This document shows, piece by piece, positions 1 to 7,083 of a DNA stretch of 64,000 bases. The notes below the pieces were generated by a model. That model had not been told where the DNA came from. It worked only from the letters and a program-made list of their open reading frames with translations, and made no database searches. Source of the stretch: CAZDET01 sp964504335. GTDB lineage: Bacteria; Bacteroidota; Bacteroidia; Chitinophagales; Saprospiraceae. The position numbers and the translations under genes are program-made. The first letter of the stretch is position 1. Every line of letters begins with the position of its first letter. The DNA lies in NCBI GenBank assembly GCA_964504335.1, contig CAZDET010000004.1:62001-126000 (forward strand). Direction: 5' to 3'.

Positions 1-533
1 ACCATTTTACAGACGATCGGACTTTCCGCCAATTCGGCCCGCAGTGCCCGGTGCAACCCCAGGAGCGCGTATTTGCTTACCGTGTAGGCACCCATATGCG
101 CCGGATGATCGAGCGTGGCCACCGATCCGACGGTGAGAATCCGTCCGGCTCCCCGCTGTTGCATGTTCGGCACAACCCCTCTGCACAAATAGTAGGCAGC
201 GAGTACATTGAGATCCAAGAATTCGGGAAGCACCTCCGGCCCGTCGGCCAGGCGTGCCGGCACGAATCTGCCCACATTGTTGATCAGCACGTCTACTCCT
301 TTCCAATGCTGCTGCACCGTGGCTATTGCTTGTGCTGCTTCTTCCCGCCGCTGGAGATCTGCTTCGATGGGCAGTAGGGGAGTGTGGTAAGCGCTCTTCC
401 AGTGTTGCTCCATCTCTTCCAGGTCGGGGCCGGTGCGTGCCACTACTGCTACCGACCACCCAGCCTCGGCGAAGCGCCGGGCGGTTGCCCGCCCGATTCC
501 CTTGGTGCCGCCGGTTATTAGTACGTTAGTCAA
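1..533 (-). CDS. Short-chain dehydrogenase/reductase, 3' end cut by window edge
   Basis: NAD(P)-dependent oxidoreductase of the classical SDR family; substrate unknown. The 177 visible residues show the cofactor motif TGGTKGIG (residues 7-14), the NNVG motif (85-88), the catalytic Ser137 and the YxxxK pair Tyr150/Lys154, all correctly spaced, so the enzyme looks intact up to the window edge. No ATG precedes the Rossmann strand; the best start is a TTG at 533 which gives the usual short N-terminus (MTNVLITGG). It lies about 95 bp downstream of the TPM-domain gene on the same strand and could be its distal operon partner, but the gap gives no strong evidence. The last third of the protein (substrate loop and C-terminus) is outside the window, so no substrate can be proposed. 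Confidence 0.88.
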   Translation of the reverse strand, partial: MTNVLITGGTKGIGRATARRFAEAGWSVAVVARTGPDLEEMEQHWKSAYHTPLLPIEADLQRREEAAQAIATVQQHWKGVDVLINNVGRFVPARLADGPEVLPEFLDLNVLAAYYLCRGVVPNMQQRGAGRILTVGSVATLDHPAHMGAYTVSKYALLGLHRALRAELAESPIVCKM

Positions 534-628
534 TTAGTTCGTTAGTTTGTTAATCCGTTAGTTCGAATCATCACGGCAAAAGAATTAAGAAACCGACGGA
601 CTAAAGAACTAACACACTAAGATCTAAA

Positions 629-1483
629 TCACCAGCTTCCCCCAGCGCCGCCGCCGCCAAAATCGCCGCCGCCGAAGCCACCGAAGCCACCGCCACCGAA
701 GCCACCCCAACCGTCGCCACCGCCGCCGCCGGAGCCGCCACCCCAGCTACCGCCGCCGCCCCACCAGGGGCCAGGCAGAAATATCCAGCCACCGCCCCGG
801 CGTCGACGCCGGCCGTGGCCCATGTCGTAGCGCCCCCCGCGCCAGTAGCCGCCATCGTCTCCGTCGTCGCCCCGGGAGAAGAGCGACGTGATGACTACAA
901 TGGCAATGATGATCAGCAGGATAATCACGAAGTTGGGAATGCCCCCGTCCCTACGATTGCTCGGGAGTCCGGTTCCTTCGTATTCGCCCCGGCCGTAGGC
1001 CATGATGGCACCCGTGGCGTCGTCGATACCCTTGTAGAAATTACCACTTCGGAAGGCGGGCACCATAATTTCTTCAATGATGCGATTGGCAATGGCATCC
1101 GGGAGAAACCCCTCCGCACCGTAGCCGGTTTGAATGCGTATCTGTCGTTCCTGCTCGGCCACAAAGACCAATACGCCGTTGTCGTTCTCGCCGCCGCCAA
1201 TTCCCCACGCGCGCCCCAGGCGGACGCTATAGTCGAACGGATCTTCTCCTTCGAGCGATTCGACGGTTACCACCACAATCTGTGTGGAGGTTTCCCCGAC
1301 GTAATTGCGCAGCTTTTCCCCCAAGCGGACCACCTGATCCCGCGTCAGCATCCCGGCGTAATCATTAACCAGGAAATTAGTGGGCTCGGGTATCTCCTTT
1401 TGGGCATGCAGTATGCTCGGCAGGCTAAGAGCGCCGACCGTCATCAGGAGTGAAAGGAACAGATATTTAATACGCGCTATCAA
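629..1483 (-). CDS. TPM-domain membrane protein with glycine-rich tail
   Basis: Secreted or membrane-anchored protein of the TPM (TLP18.3/Psb32/MOLO-1) family, 284 aa. An N-terminal signal peptide (about residues 1-27, ending near LHAQ) is followed by the TPM fold (about 37-165), with the typical segments VNDYAGML and ENDNGVLVF. A hydrophobic helix lies at about 187-206 (IIIAIVVI). The tail is a charged patch and then about 70 residues made mostly of Gly with Trp and Phe. This architecture, with a Gly-rich tail ending in GGSW, is common in bacterial TPM proteins. It is the third gene of a lemA-TPM-TPM run; such clusters are conserved in Bacteroidota but their biochemical role is not settled (envelope quality control or phosphatase activity has been proposed for relatives). 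The start ATG at 1483 gives a convincing signal peptide. Confidence 0.88.
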   Translation of the reverse strand: MIARIKYLFLSLLMTVGALSLPSILHAQKEIPEPTNFLVNDYAGMLTRDQVVRLGEKLRNYVGETSTQIVVVTVESLEGEDPFDYSVRLGRAWGIGGGENDNGVLVFVAEQERQIRIQTGYGAEGFLPDAIANRIIEEIMVPAFRSGNFYKGIDDATGAIMAYGRGEYEGTGLPSNRRDGGIPNFVIILLIIIAIVVITSLFSRGDDGDDGGYWRGGRYDMGHGRRRRRGGGWIFLPGPWWGGGGSWGGGSGGGGGDGWGGFGGGGFGGFGGGDFGGGGAGGSW

Positions 1484-1525
1484 AATTGGTTGTTATTCGG
1501 TGGTTTATGGTTTATGCTGTCGCAT

Positions 1526-1957
1526 TCAACTTCCATACGAAATATCGTCCGGCAGTTCGTTCTCATCGTCGTCCCGGTAGGGAAAATGCTGTTTGAGCTT
1601 TGCTCCTACCTGTTGGATTGCTAACACCAGACCTTCGGCGAACGCCTGCCGCCGGAAGTAGACCTGCATCAAATCGCGTTCTTCGGCCCAAAAATCGGTG
1701 GATACGACGGCATTAATGCCTTGATCACCGATAATGGCGAACTCGTGTTTTTCGGGAGCCAGCAGGATCAGAACGCCGTTGCGTTCTTTGGTACGGTGCA
1801 TGCCGAGCCGGCGAAAGACACGTTGGGCTTCTTCCAGCGCCGGGCGCTTGGGGTTATCCTCCAGGTGCACCCGGATTTCGCCGGAAGTTTGCTGCTCGGC
1901 AGCCTGAATGGCCTCGATGATGCGTTGCTCGTCTTCGGGACTGAAGAATTTGACCAT
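1526..1957 (-). CDS. TPM-domain protein, soluble
   Basis: A second, short TPM-domain protein of 143 aa without a signal peptide or membrane helix. It covers the TPM fold almost exactly: SGEIRVHLED near residues 25-34, RNGVLILLAPEKHEFAIIGD near 59-78 and the C-terminal helix with FAEGLVLAIQQVG. An acidic tail (RDDDENELPDD) follows. It starts 5 bp after the lemA stop and ends 42 bp before the secreted TPM gene, so the three are almost certainly cotranscribed. The pairing of one exported and one apparently cytoplasmic TPM protein next to LemA is a recurrent Bacteroidota arrangement. Function beyond family membership is not assigned. Confidence 0.87.
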   Translation of the reverse strand: MVKFFSPEDEQRIIEAIQAAEQQTSGEIRVHLEDNPKRPALEEAQRVFRRLGMHRTKERNGVLILLAPEKHEFAIIGDQGINAVVSTDFWAEERDLMQVYFRRQAFAEGLVLAIQQVGAKLKQHFPYRDDDENELPDDISYGS

Positions 1958-1962
1958 TGCCG

Positions 1963-2550
1963 TTAAAACTCAACCTGTGGAGCCTGATCGGCGCCGGCTT
2001 CGGCCTCGAATTGCGCCTTGCGATCGAATCCGAACGCAGAAGCAAACAGAGTACCCGGGAAGCGGCGGATGGCCTTGTTGTATTCTGTAGCGGCATCGTT
2101 GAAGCGGTCGCGCTCGACCTTGATGCGGTTTTCGGTGCCTTCCAGTTGAGCCTGCAGTTCGCGGAAGTTGGCGTTGGCTTTTAGTTCCGGATACCGTTCG
2201 ACGGCAACTAGTAAACGCCCCAGCCCCTGGCTGAGTTGGGATTGGGCCTGCTGGAAGCGCGCCAGGTTCTCTTCGGTGAGGTCGTCGGCGCTGATGTTGA
2301 CGGAGGTCGCTTTGGCTCGGGCCTCTATCACGCTTTCCAGTGTTTCGCGTTCGAAGTCGGCGGCTCCCTTTACCGTGGCAACGAGGTTGGGGATGAGGTC
2401 GCTGCGGCGCTGGTAGGCGCTTTCTACTTTCGACCAGGCGTTGTCGACATTTTCCTCCATGTCGACGAAGCGGTTGTAGCTGTTGCAGCCTCCCAGTAAC
2501 AGAACGACGATCAGGCCTACGACAATACCAATGATGGTAATGGATCTCAT
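1963..2550 (-). CDS. lemA: LemA family protein
   Basis: LemA family protein of 195 aa, the usual length. An N-terminal hydrophobic segment (about residues 4-20) is followed by a Cys (LLLGGC), so it is either a single-pass anchor or a lipoprotein; the lipobox is imperfect. The helical body carries the LemA signature: VDNAWSKVESAYQRRSDLIPNLV (about 36-58), the ERYPELKAN segment near 117-125, and the RVERDRFNDAATEYN-type helix followed by FP near 141-165. LemA proteins form long helical bundles with the N-terminus out; their exact role is unknown. It begins 28 bp after the meaB stop and is followed within 5 bp by a TPM-domain gene, so it probably belongs to a four-gene transcription unit. Confidence 0.93.
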   Translation of the reverse strand: MRSITIIGIVVGLIVVLLLGGCNSYNRFVDMEENVDNAWSKVESAYQRRSDLIPNLVATVKGAADFERETLESVIEARAKATSVNISADDLTEENLARFQQAQSQLSQGLGRLLVAVERYPELKANANFRELQAQLEGTENRIKVERDRFNDAATEYNKAIRRFPGTLFASAFGFDRKAQFEAEAGADQAPQVEF

Positions 2551-2578
2551 GTTGTTTAATTAGTTTAGTGAGCGGGGG

Positions 2579-3631
2579 TTATCGATTGAGAAAGGCATCG
2601 AGCAATTGGGCGACGGCTGCTTGCGGCACGATGCGCCCCTCGACGACCTCCCGTTCGAGTTGATCCCGGAGCCGGCGGACGGACGGTTCGGCGTGAAAGC
2701 TGCGCCACAATTCGCTGCGAAGTAAGGCGCGCAGCCACTGCCGCTGTTGTTGCCGCCGCTGCTCATTAAAGAAACCATTTTCGAGTAGAGAAGTATGAAA
2801 CTTTTCGATAGTTACTAGAATTTTATCGACGCCTTCGCCCGTGGTGGCCGAGCAGGTGAGCACTTCGGGTACCCAACCATTGGGTTTAGGCGGAAACAAG
2901 TGCAGGGCTTGTTGGTAGTCCTGCTGAGCCTGCCGGGCAGCGGTCAGGCGTTCGCCGTCGGCTTTGTTGACAGCCAGTAAATCAGCCAGCTCGACGATGC
3001 CGCGCTTGATGCCCTGCAGCTCGTCGCCCGCGCCGGGAAGCAGCAAAAGCAGAAAGCAGTCGACCATATCGTACACCGCCGTTTCGGACTGCCCCACGCC
3101 CACCGTTTCTACAATGATGAAGTCGAATCCGGCTGCCTCGCACAGCAGCAGGGTTTCGCGGCTGGCGTTGGCAATGCCGCCCAGGGTATCTCCGGCCGGA
3201 CTGGGCCGAACGAACGCTTCGGGCTGTTGCACCAGTGCGCCCATGCGCGTTTTATCGCCCAGAATACTCCCGTGGCTCACCCGGCTCGTCGGGTCGACGG
3301 CCAGCACGGCTACCCGCTTTCCCCGTTCGATGAGCCGGAGGCCAAAGTACTCGATAAAGGTCGATTTACCGACTCCCGGCACCCCGGTGATACCCAATCG
3401 AAAGGATGCTCCGGTGTGTGGCAACAACTGCGTCAGCATGGCATTCGCCTCGGCGCGGTCGACGGCGCGCTGGCTTTCCACTAAGGTAATGGCACGCGCC
3501 AGCGCCACGCGATCTCCCCGCAGTACCCCCTCCACGTAGCGCTCCACGGTCCAGTCCGATCGCTGCCGTTTTACGGCCGGATTGATCGGTACCGGAGGGG
3601 ATTTGTGTTCGGGTTCAGACGAATGTGCCAT
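2579..3631 (-). CDS. meaB: Methylmalonyl-CoA mutase-associated GTPase MeaB
   Basis: G3E-family GTPase (MeaB/ArgK) that protects and reloads the B12-dependent methylmalonyl-CoA mutase. The Walker A motif GVPGVGKS sits at about residues 83-90, followed by VLAVDPTSRVSHGSILGDKTRM (the MeaB-specific switch region), the ETVGVGQSE motif and the NKADG base-recognition motif. The C-terminal helical dimerisation arm is present. I chose the ATG at 3631 (350 aa), since the longer frame upstream to 3679 adds a stretch with no family similarity. No mutase gene lies in the window. The stop is 28 bp before lemA, on the same strand. Confidence 0.93.
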   Translation of the reverse strand: MAHSSEPEHKSPPVPINPAVKRQRSDWTVERYVEGVLRGDRVALARAITLVESQRAVDRAEANAMLTQLLPHTGASFRLGITGVPGVGKSTFIEYFGLRLIERGKRVAVLAVDPTSRVSHGSILGDKTRMGALVQQPEAFVRPSPAGDTLGGIANASRETLLLCEAAGFDFIIVETVGVGQSETAVYDMVDCFLLLLLPGAGDELQGIKRGIVELADLLAVNKADGERLTAARQAQQDYQQALHLFPPKPNGWVPEVLTCSATTGEGVDKILVTIEKFHTSLLENGFFNEQRRQQQRQWLRALLRSELWRSFHAEPSVRRLRDQLEREVVEGRIVPQAAVAQLLDAFLNR

Positions 3632-3790
3632 TGGGTTTAATGCAACATTAACAGAGGGGTTAAAAATAAGCAAAACCACGGGAGAACGATCGGGGCAGTG
3701 CTGCTTTGTCCGTATCTCTAGTATGGAACCGGCCCGCCTTCCTTCTTTGTTTTGTAACCACGCGATCTCCTCAGAGGTGGGTTCGGTTCT

Positions 3791-4570
3791 TTATTTTCCT
3801 GTAAACACCGGCTTGCGCTTCTCCGTGAATGCGTTCACGCCCTCCCGATAGTCTTCCGTACCGCCCGCCTGCATTTGTAGTTCTTGCTCGATATCCAGCT
3901 GTTCGTCCAGGGTATTCTCGAGGGAGGCGTTGAAAGCGTGTTTGGTCAGGGCGAGCGCGCGGGTAGGCATGGCGGCTAGTTGTTCGGCCAATTTCCAGGA
4001 GCGCTCCGCAAATTCGGAGGGCGGGAGACATTGGTAGATCATGCCGATGCGCTCGGCCTCCGGCGCGGGTACGGGATTGCCCAACATCGCATAGGCGGTG
4101 GCCCGCTGCATACCGACGAGGCGGGGCAGGAAATACGTCCCCCCGCTATCCGGAATCAGCCCGATTTTGGAAAAGGCCTGGATGAAGCTCGCCGTTTCGA
4201 CGGCTACGGTCAAGTCGCAGGCCAGCGCGATGTTGGCACCGGCCCCTGCCGCTACACCGTTGACGGCCGCTACAACGGGCTTTTCCAATTCCCGAATGCG
4301 CCGGATAATGGGGTTGAGGCGGTCTTTGAGGATGGTTTCGAGGATATCATCGCCGGCGCCGAGCACTTCCTGGAGATCCTGGCCGGCACAAAAGGCCTTT
4401 CCCTCACCGGTTAGATAGACGGCCCGCACCGCATCGTCGTCGGCCGCCCGGTCGAGGGCAGCTTGCAGCTCCTGCGTGAGGGCGAGGTTGAGGCTGTTGT
4501 ACTTGTCCGGCCGGTTGAGGGTAATGCGTGCAATGGGCCCGTCGGCCTGGTACAGGATGGGATGGGGCAT
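3791..4570 (-). CDS. paaG: Enoyl-CoA hydratase/isomerase, PaaG type
   Basis: Crotonase-fold enzyme of 259 aa, best matched to PaaG, the 1,2-epoxyphenylacetyl-CoA isomerase that forms oxepin-CoA in aerobic hybrid phenylacetate degradation. The oxyanion-hole segments FCAGQDL (about 60-66) and GVAAGAGANIALACD (about 107-121) are intact, and the PaaG-like SKIGLIPDSGGTYFLPR follows near 135-151. It ends in a typical FTEKRKPVFTGK tail. The ATG at 4570 fits the family start; the frame is open further upstream but adds an unrelated stretch. Neighbours are not paa genes; paaZ-like and paaI-like genes occur about 31 and 34 kb away in this window. A general enoyl-CoA hydratase role cannot be excluded from sequence alone. 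Confidence 0.85.
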   Translation of the reverse strand: MPHPILYQADGPIARITLNRPDKYNSLNLALTQELQAALDRAADDDAVRAVYLTGEGKAFCAGQDLQEVLGAGDDILETILKDRLNPIIRRIRELEKPVVAAVNGVAAGAGANIALACDLTVAVETASFIQAFSKIGLIPDSGGTYFLPRLVGMQRATAYAMLGNPVPAPEAERIGMIYQCLPPSEFAERSWKLAEQLAAMPTRALALTKHAFNASLENTLDEQLDIEQELQMQAGGTEDYREGVNAFTEKRKPVFTGK

Positions 4571-4682
4571 GTTTTTGAGCGAAGGTAGGGGTTCGTTTGG
4601 TCTTTTGGTACTTTCGCACTTTGGTATTTTAGTCGATTGGCCCGGCAGGACAATCGCAAGGGGGGAAGCAACTATCCCCAAG

Positions 4683-4690
4683 TATTTTTG
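4683..4690 (+). promoter_or_regulatory. Candidate -7 element for the DUF433/NB-ARC unit
   Basis: TATTTTTG matches the Bacteroidota -7 consensus TAnnTTTG exactly. It ends 21 bp before the DUF433 ATG, leaving a leader of about 15 nt. No clear TTG at the -33 position was seen, so the call rests on the -7 element and its placement. Confidence 0.45.
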
Positions 4691-4711
4691 GCTCTTTTAC
4701 AAAGAAGCATT

Positions 4712-4936
4712 ATGCGCAATCGCATTATTACCATCTCTCCGGATATTCAGAGCGGTACACCCGTTTTTGCAGGAACGCGCGTACCGGTAAAGAACTTTTT
4801 TGACTACCTCAAAGGTGGGGATTCCATTAATGAATTCCTACATGACTTTCCATCGGTTTCGGAAGAGCAAGTGCAGCAGTTGCGGGCAGTGGAGGGGCTG
4901 GCCGAGCGTTTGTTGTGGCCTTATTTCGTATTTTGA
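4712..4936 (+). CDS. DUF433 (VapB-like antitoxin family) protein
   Basis: Small DUF433 protein of 74 aa. Family hallmarks are visible: the N-terminal ITISPDIQSGTPVFAGTRVPV (residues 5-25) with the conserved GTPVFAGTRVPV turn, and the downstream LKGGDSINEFLHDFPSVSEEQV helix-turn-helix-like segment. DUF433 proteins are generally the DNA-binding antitoxin partner of a DUF5615 PIN-like toxin encoded directly downstream. Here no such toxin follows; instead an NB-ARC/TPR ATPase starts 27 bp after the stop on the same strand. The ATG at 4712 is preferred over in-frame upstream codons because it begins exactly at the family N-terminus and follows a -7 element. The gene could be a free-standing regulator or the regulator of the ATPase gene. 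Confidence 0.85.
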   Translation: MRNRIITISPDIQSGTPVFAGTRVPVKNFFDYLKGGDSINEFLHDFPSVSEEQVQQLRAVEGLAERLLWPYFVF

Positions 4937-4963
4937 TCGCCATTCAATCAAGCACACGACCCT

Positions 4964-6812
4964 ATGGACTTCGGAGCCGAAGGAAGACACCGCCAGTACG
5001 GCGAGCGAAAAATCCCCAAGCTGCTGACGCTGCCCCCGCTAGTTTCGGAGGTGTTTCTGGGGCGGGAAGTGGAGCTGGCGGCCATTCGCGAGCAATTGCA
5101 AGCCGGAACGGCCGGCCCCCTGCTGCTGGTAAACGGCCGGGGAGGGATCGGTAAAACGACCCTGGCCTCGCACTACTTCAACCGCTTTCGCAACGACTAT
5201 GAGCACGGTGCCTGGCTGGTCAATGAGCAGGGCATTGGTCGGTCGTTGCTTCAGGTTGCGCCCAAGTTGCAGATCCAATTTGAGGAAACCCAGATGCACG
5301 CCGCCCGACTGGAAATTCTGCTCGATCACCTCGTCAATCTCAAAGGGCCTTGCCTGCTCGTGCTCGATAACTCCAACGAACTGGCGGACCTGGAGAAGTA
5401 CTACAAAGTGCTGCGGCGCCTGGTAAACTTCCACATCCTGATCACCACCCGCATTACCGAATTCGAGTACGCCCGCTCCTACCGCGTCGGGAAACTACCC
5501 GAGCCCGCAGCCATCGAACTATTCCGGCGCTATTACCCCCGGTTGAAGACGGAGGAAGAAGCCCTGCTGAAGGACATTCGCGAAGCGGTCTACGGCAATA
5601 CCCTGGTGCTGGAATTGCTGGCGAAAAACCTGCACCGCTCCAATTCCGGTCTGCGCACCCAGTATTCACTGGCCGATCTGCTGGCTGATTTGCAGGAAAA
5701 AGGGCTGTTACAATTATCCCATACCACGGAGGTGGCCACCGACTACCAGCGCTTCAACCGCGCCCGCCCCGAGGAGATCATCGGGGCCATGTACGACCTG
5801 TCGGACTTGTCGGAGACACATGTGCAATTACTCTCCGTATTTGCCGTGCTGCCGCCCGAAAACATTCCTTTTTCCTTCCTGGAGCGCCTGATCACCTTCC
5901 TGCCCGACCTCGATCAGCAGCTCCTGCAACTAGCGCAACGGGGCTGGATCGACTACGACGAAGGGCAGGCCTCCTTTCGGTGCAGCCCGGTGGTGCAGAG
6001 TATCGTGGTCGAAAAACATACTAACCTGCAGGCCTACTGTGCGGATTTGGTCGAGGCAGTATCCTCTGCCTTAACCTACGAGGCAGGCACCGGACATCTC
6101 ACAAATGCGACCTACGAGGAGGCGGTTACCTTCCTGCGGTACGGGGAATCCGTGCTGGACCATCTGCCTGCTGCCCGCCCGGAGGCCATCAATCTGGTGG
6201 GCGGTATCAGCCGATTTTACGATACTACGGGCGACCTAAACCAGGCTCTCAAATACGAAGAACTGCGGCACGAAATGGCCCGAACTTTGCTCGATGAGCA
6301 GCCGGATGACCCGAGCTGCATTCGCCGGCTTGCAGTAGCGACCAATTATTTGGGGAATGTAGAAGGAAAAATGGGAAGGTTGCGGGTTGCGCTGAGATAC
6401 TACGAAGAGATGTACGAATGGAGCATGAAGCTGTCAGCTATTGATTCACAGGAGCCAGATTATAAAAATACCCTGGCGATCTCGTANNNNNNNNNNNNNN
6501 NNNNNNNNNNNNNNNNNNNNNNNNNNNNNNNNNNNNNNNNNNNNNNNNNNNNNNNNNNNNNNNNNNNNNNNNNNNNNNNNNNNNNNGTACGAATCCTATC
6601 CGCAAAATGTGGGCTTCAAGAACGGGCTGGCGATCTCGTACATCAAATTAGGAGGTGTTTGGGAACAATTGGATCAAATTGCCCGGACGAAGGAATACTA
6701 TTTGCGGGCCGAGCAGCTCTGGGTGGAATTGGTGGAGGTGGCTCCGCAGTTCGTGGAGTTTGGTCGGAATTTGGCGTGGGTACGGGAGAAACTAGGAGAT
6801 GGGTCTCAGTAG
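4964..6812 (+). CDS. NB-ARC/TPR STAND ATPase, interrupted by assembly gap
   Basis: Signal-transduction ATPase of the STAND class. The N-terminal 30 residues carry no effector domain; the NB-ARC core begins at FLGREVELAAI (31-41), with Walker A GRGGIGKTT (58-66), Walker B LLVLD (131-135) and the ILITTR sensor motif (158-163). A winged-helix-like region (about 265-350) is followed by TPR-like repeats from about residue 420. Frame breaks at a run of exactly 100 N (6487-6586): upstream sequence reads ...NTLAIS and downstream the matching repeat ...NGLAISY continues in another frame to the stop at 6812, so the N run is a placeholder of wrong length and not a real frameshift. The 14-base string CTGGCGATCTCGTA occurs just before and just after the gap, which suggests collapsed tandem repeats. 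Lies 27 bp after a DUF433 gene. A role in defence or signalling is possible but not shown. Confidence 0.85.
6487..6586. other. Assembly gap (100 N)
   Basis: Exactly 100 undetermined bases, the conventional scaffold placeholder for a gap of unknown size. It falls in the TPR-repeat part of the NB-ARC gene and the reading frame does not continue across it at this length. The flanks share a 14-base direct repeat (6473-6486 and 6627-6640). Confidence 0.98.
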
Positions 6813-6843
6813 GTTGTGGGTTGCTTTTTGGTTGATGGTATCT

Positions 6844-6870
6844 GTTACTTTTCCATTGATGAAAAGTAAC
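6844..6870. repeat. Perfect 10-bp inverted repeat downstream of the NB-ARC gene
   Basis: GTTACTTTTC (6844-6853) and its exact complement GAAAAGTAAC (6861-6870) flank a 7-nt spacer. The hairpin begins 32 bp after the NB-ARC stop. It is not followed by a T run on the plus strand, so it is either a weak terminator or a dispersed palindromic (REP-like) element. A second, GC-rich inverted repeat (CCCATTC at 6882-6888 with GAATGGG at 6904-6910) lies just downstream. The remaining sequence to 7083 holds no gene I can support. Confidence 0.6.
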
Positions 6871-7083
6871 CAAAAATCTAGCCCATTCCTATCCCCTCCG
6901 GGGGAATGGGCGGGCCGGCGCGCCACTTATGGGAGGCTTGATAGTCAGGGTGTTAGCAAATTATAGATTAGATAATGGTAGCATTTACAGAGGGGGAGGG
7001 CCTCCTCGGAGGGGAAAGATTATTGCCGCATTAGAACAGTACAGAATCAGAACATTAACCGAATCATTACCTTCCGGTGGGCA

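Noticed and set aside
534..628. Repeated TTAGTTCGTTAGT-like strings between the SDR and TPM genes
   Set aside because: Short AT-rich near-repeats with no consistent unit or palindrome; too weak to call.
6487..6835. Frameshift or truncated end for the NB-ARC gene
   Set aside because: The break coincides with a 100-N placeholder and the repeat continues in another frame, so gap length is the better explanation.
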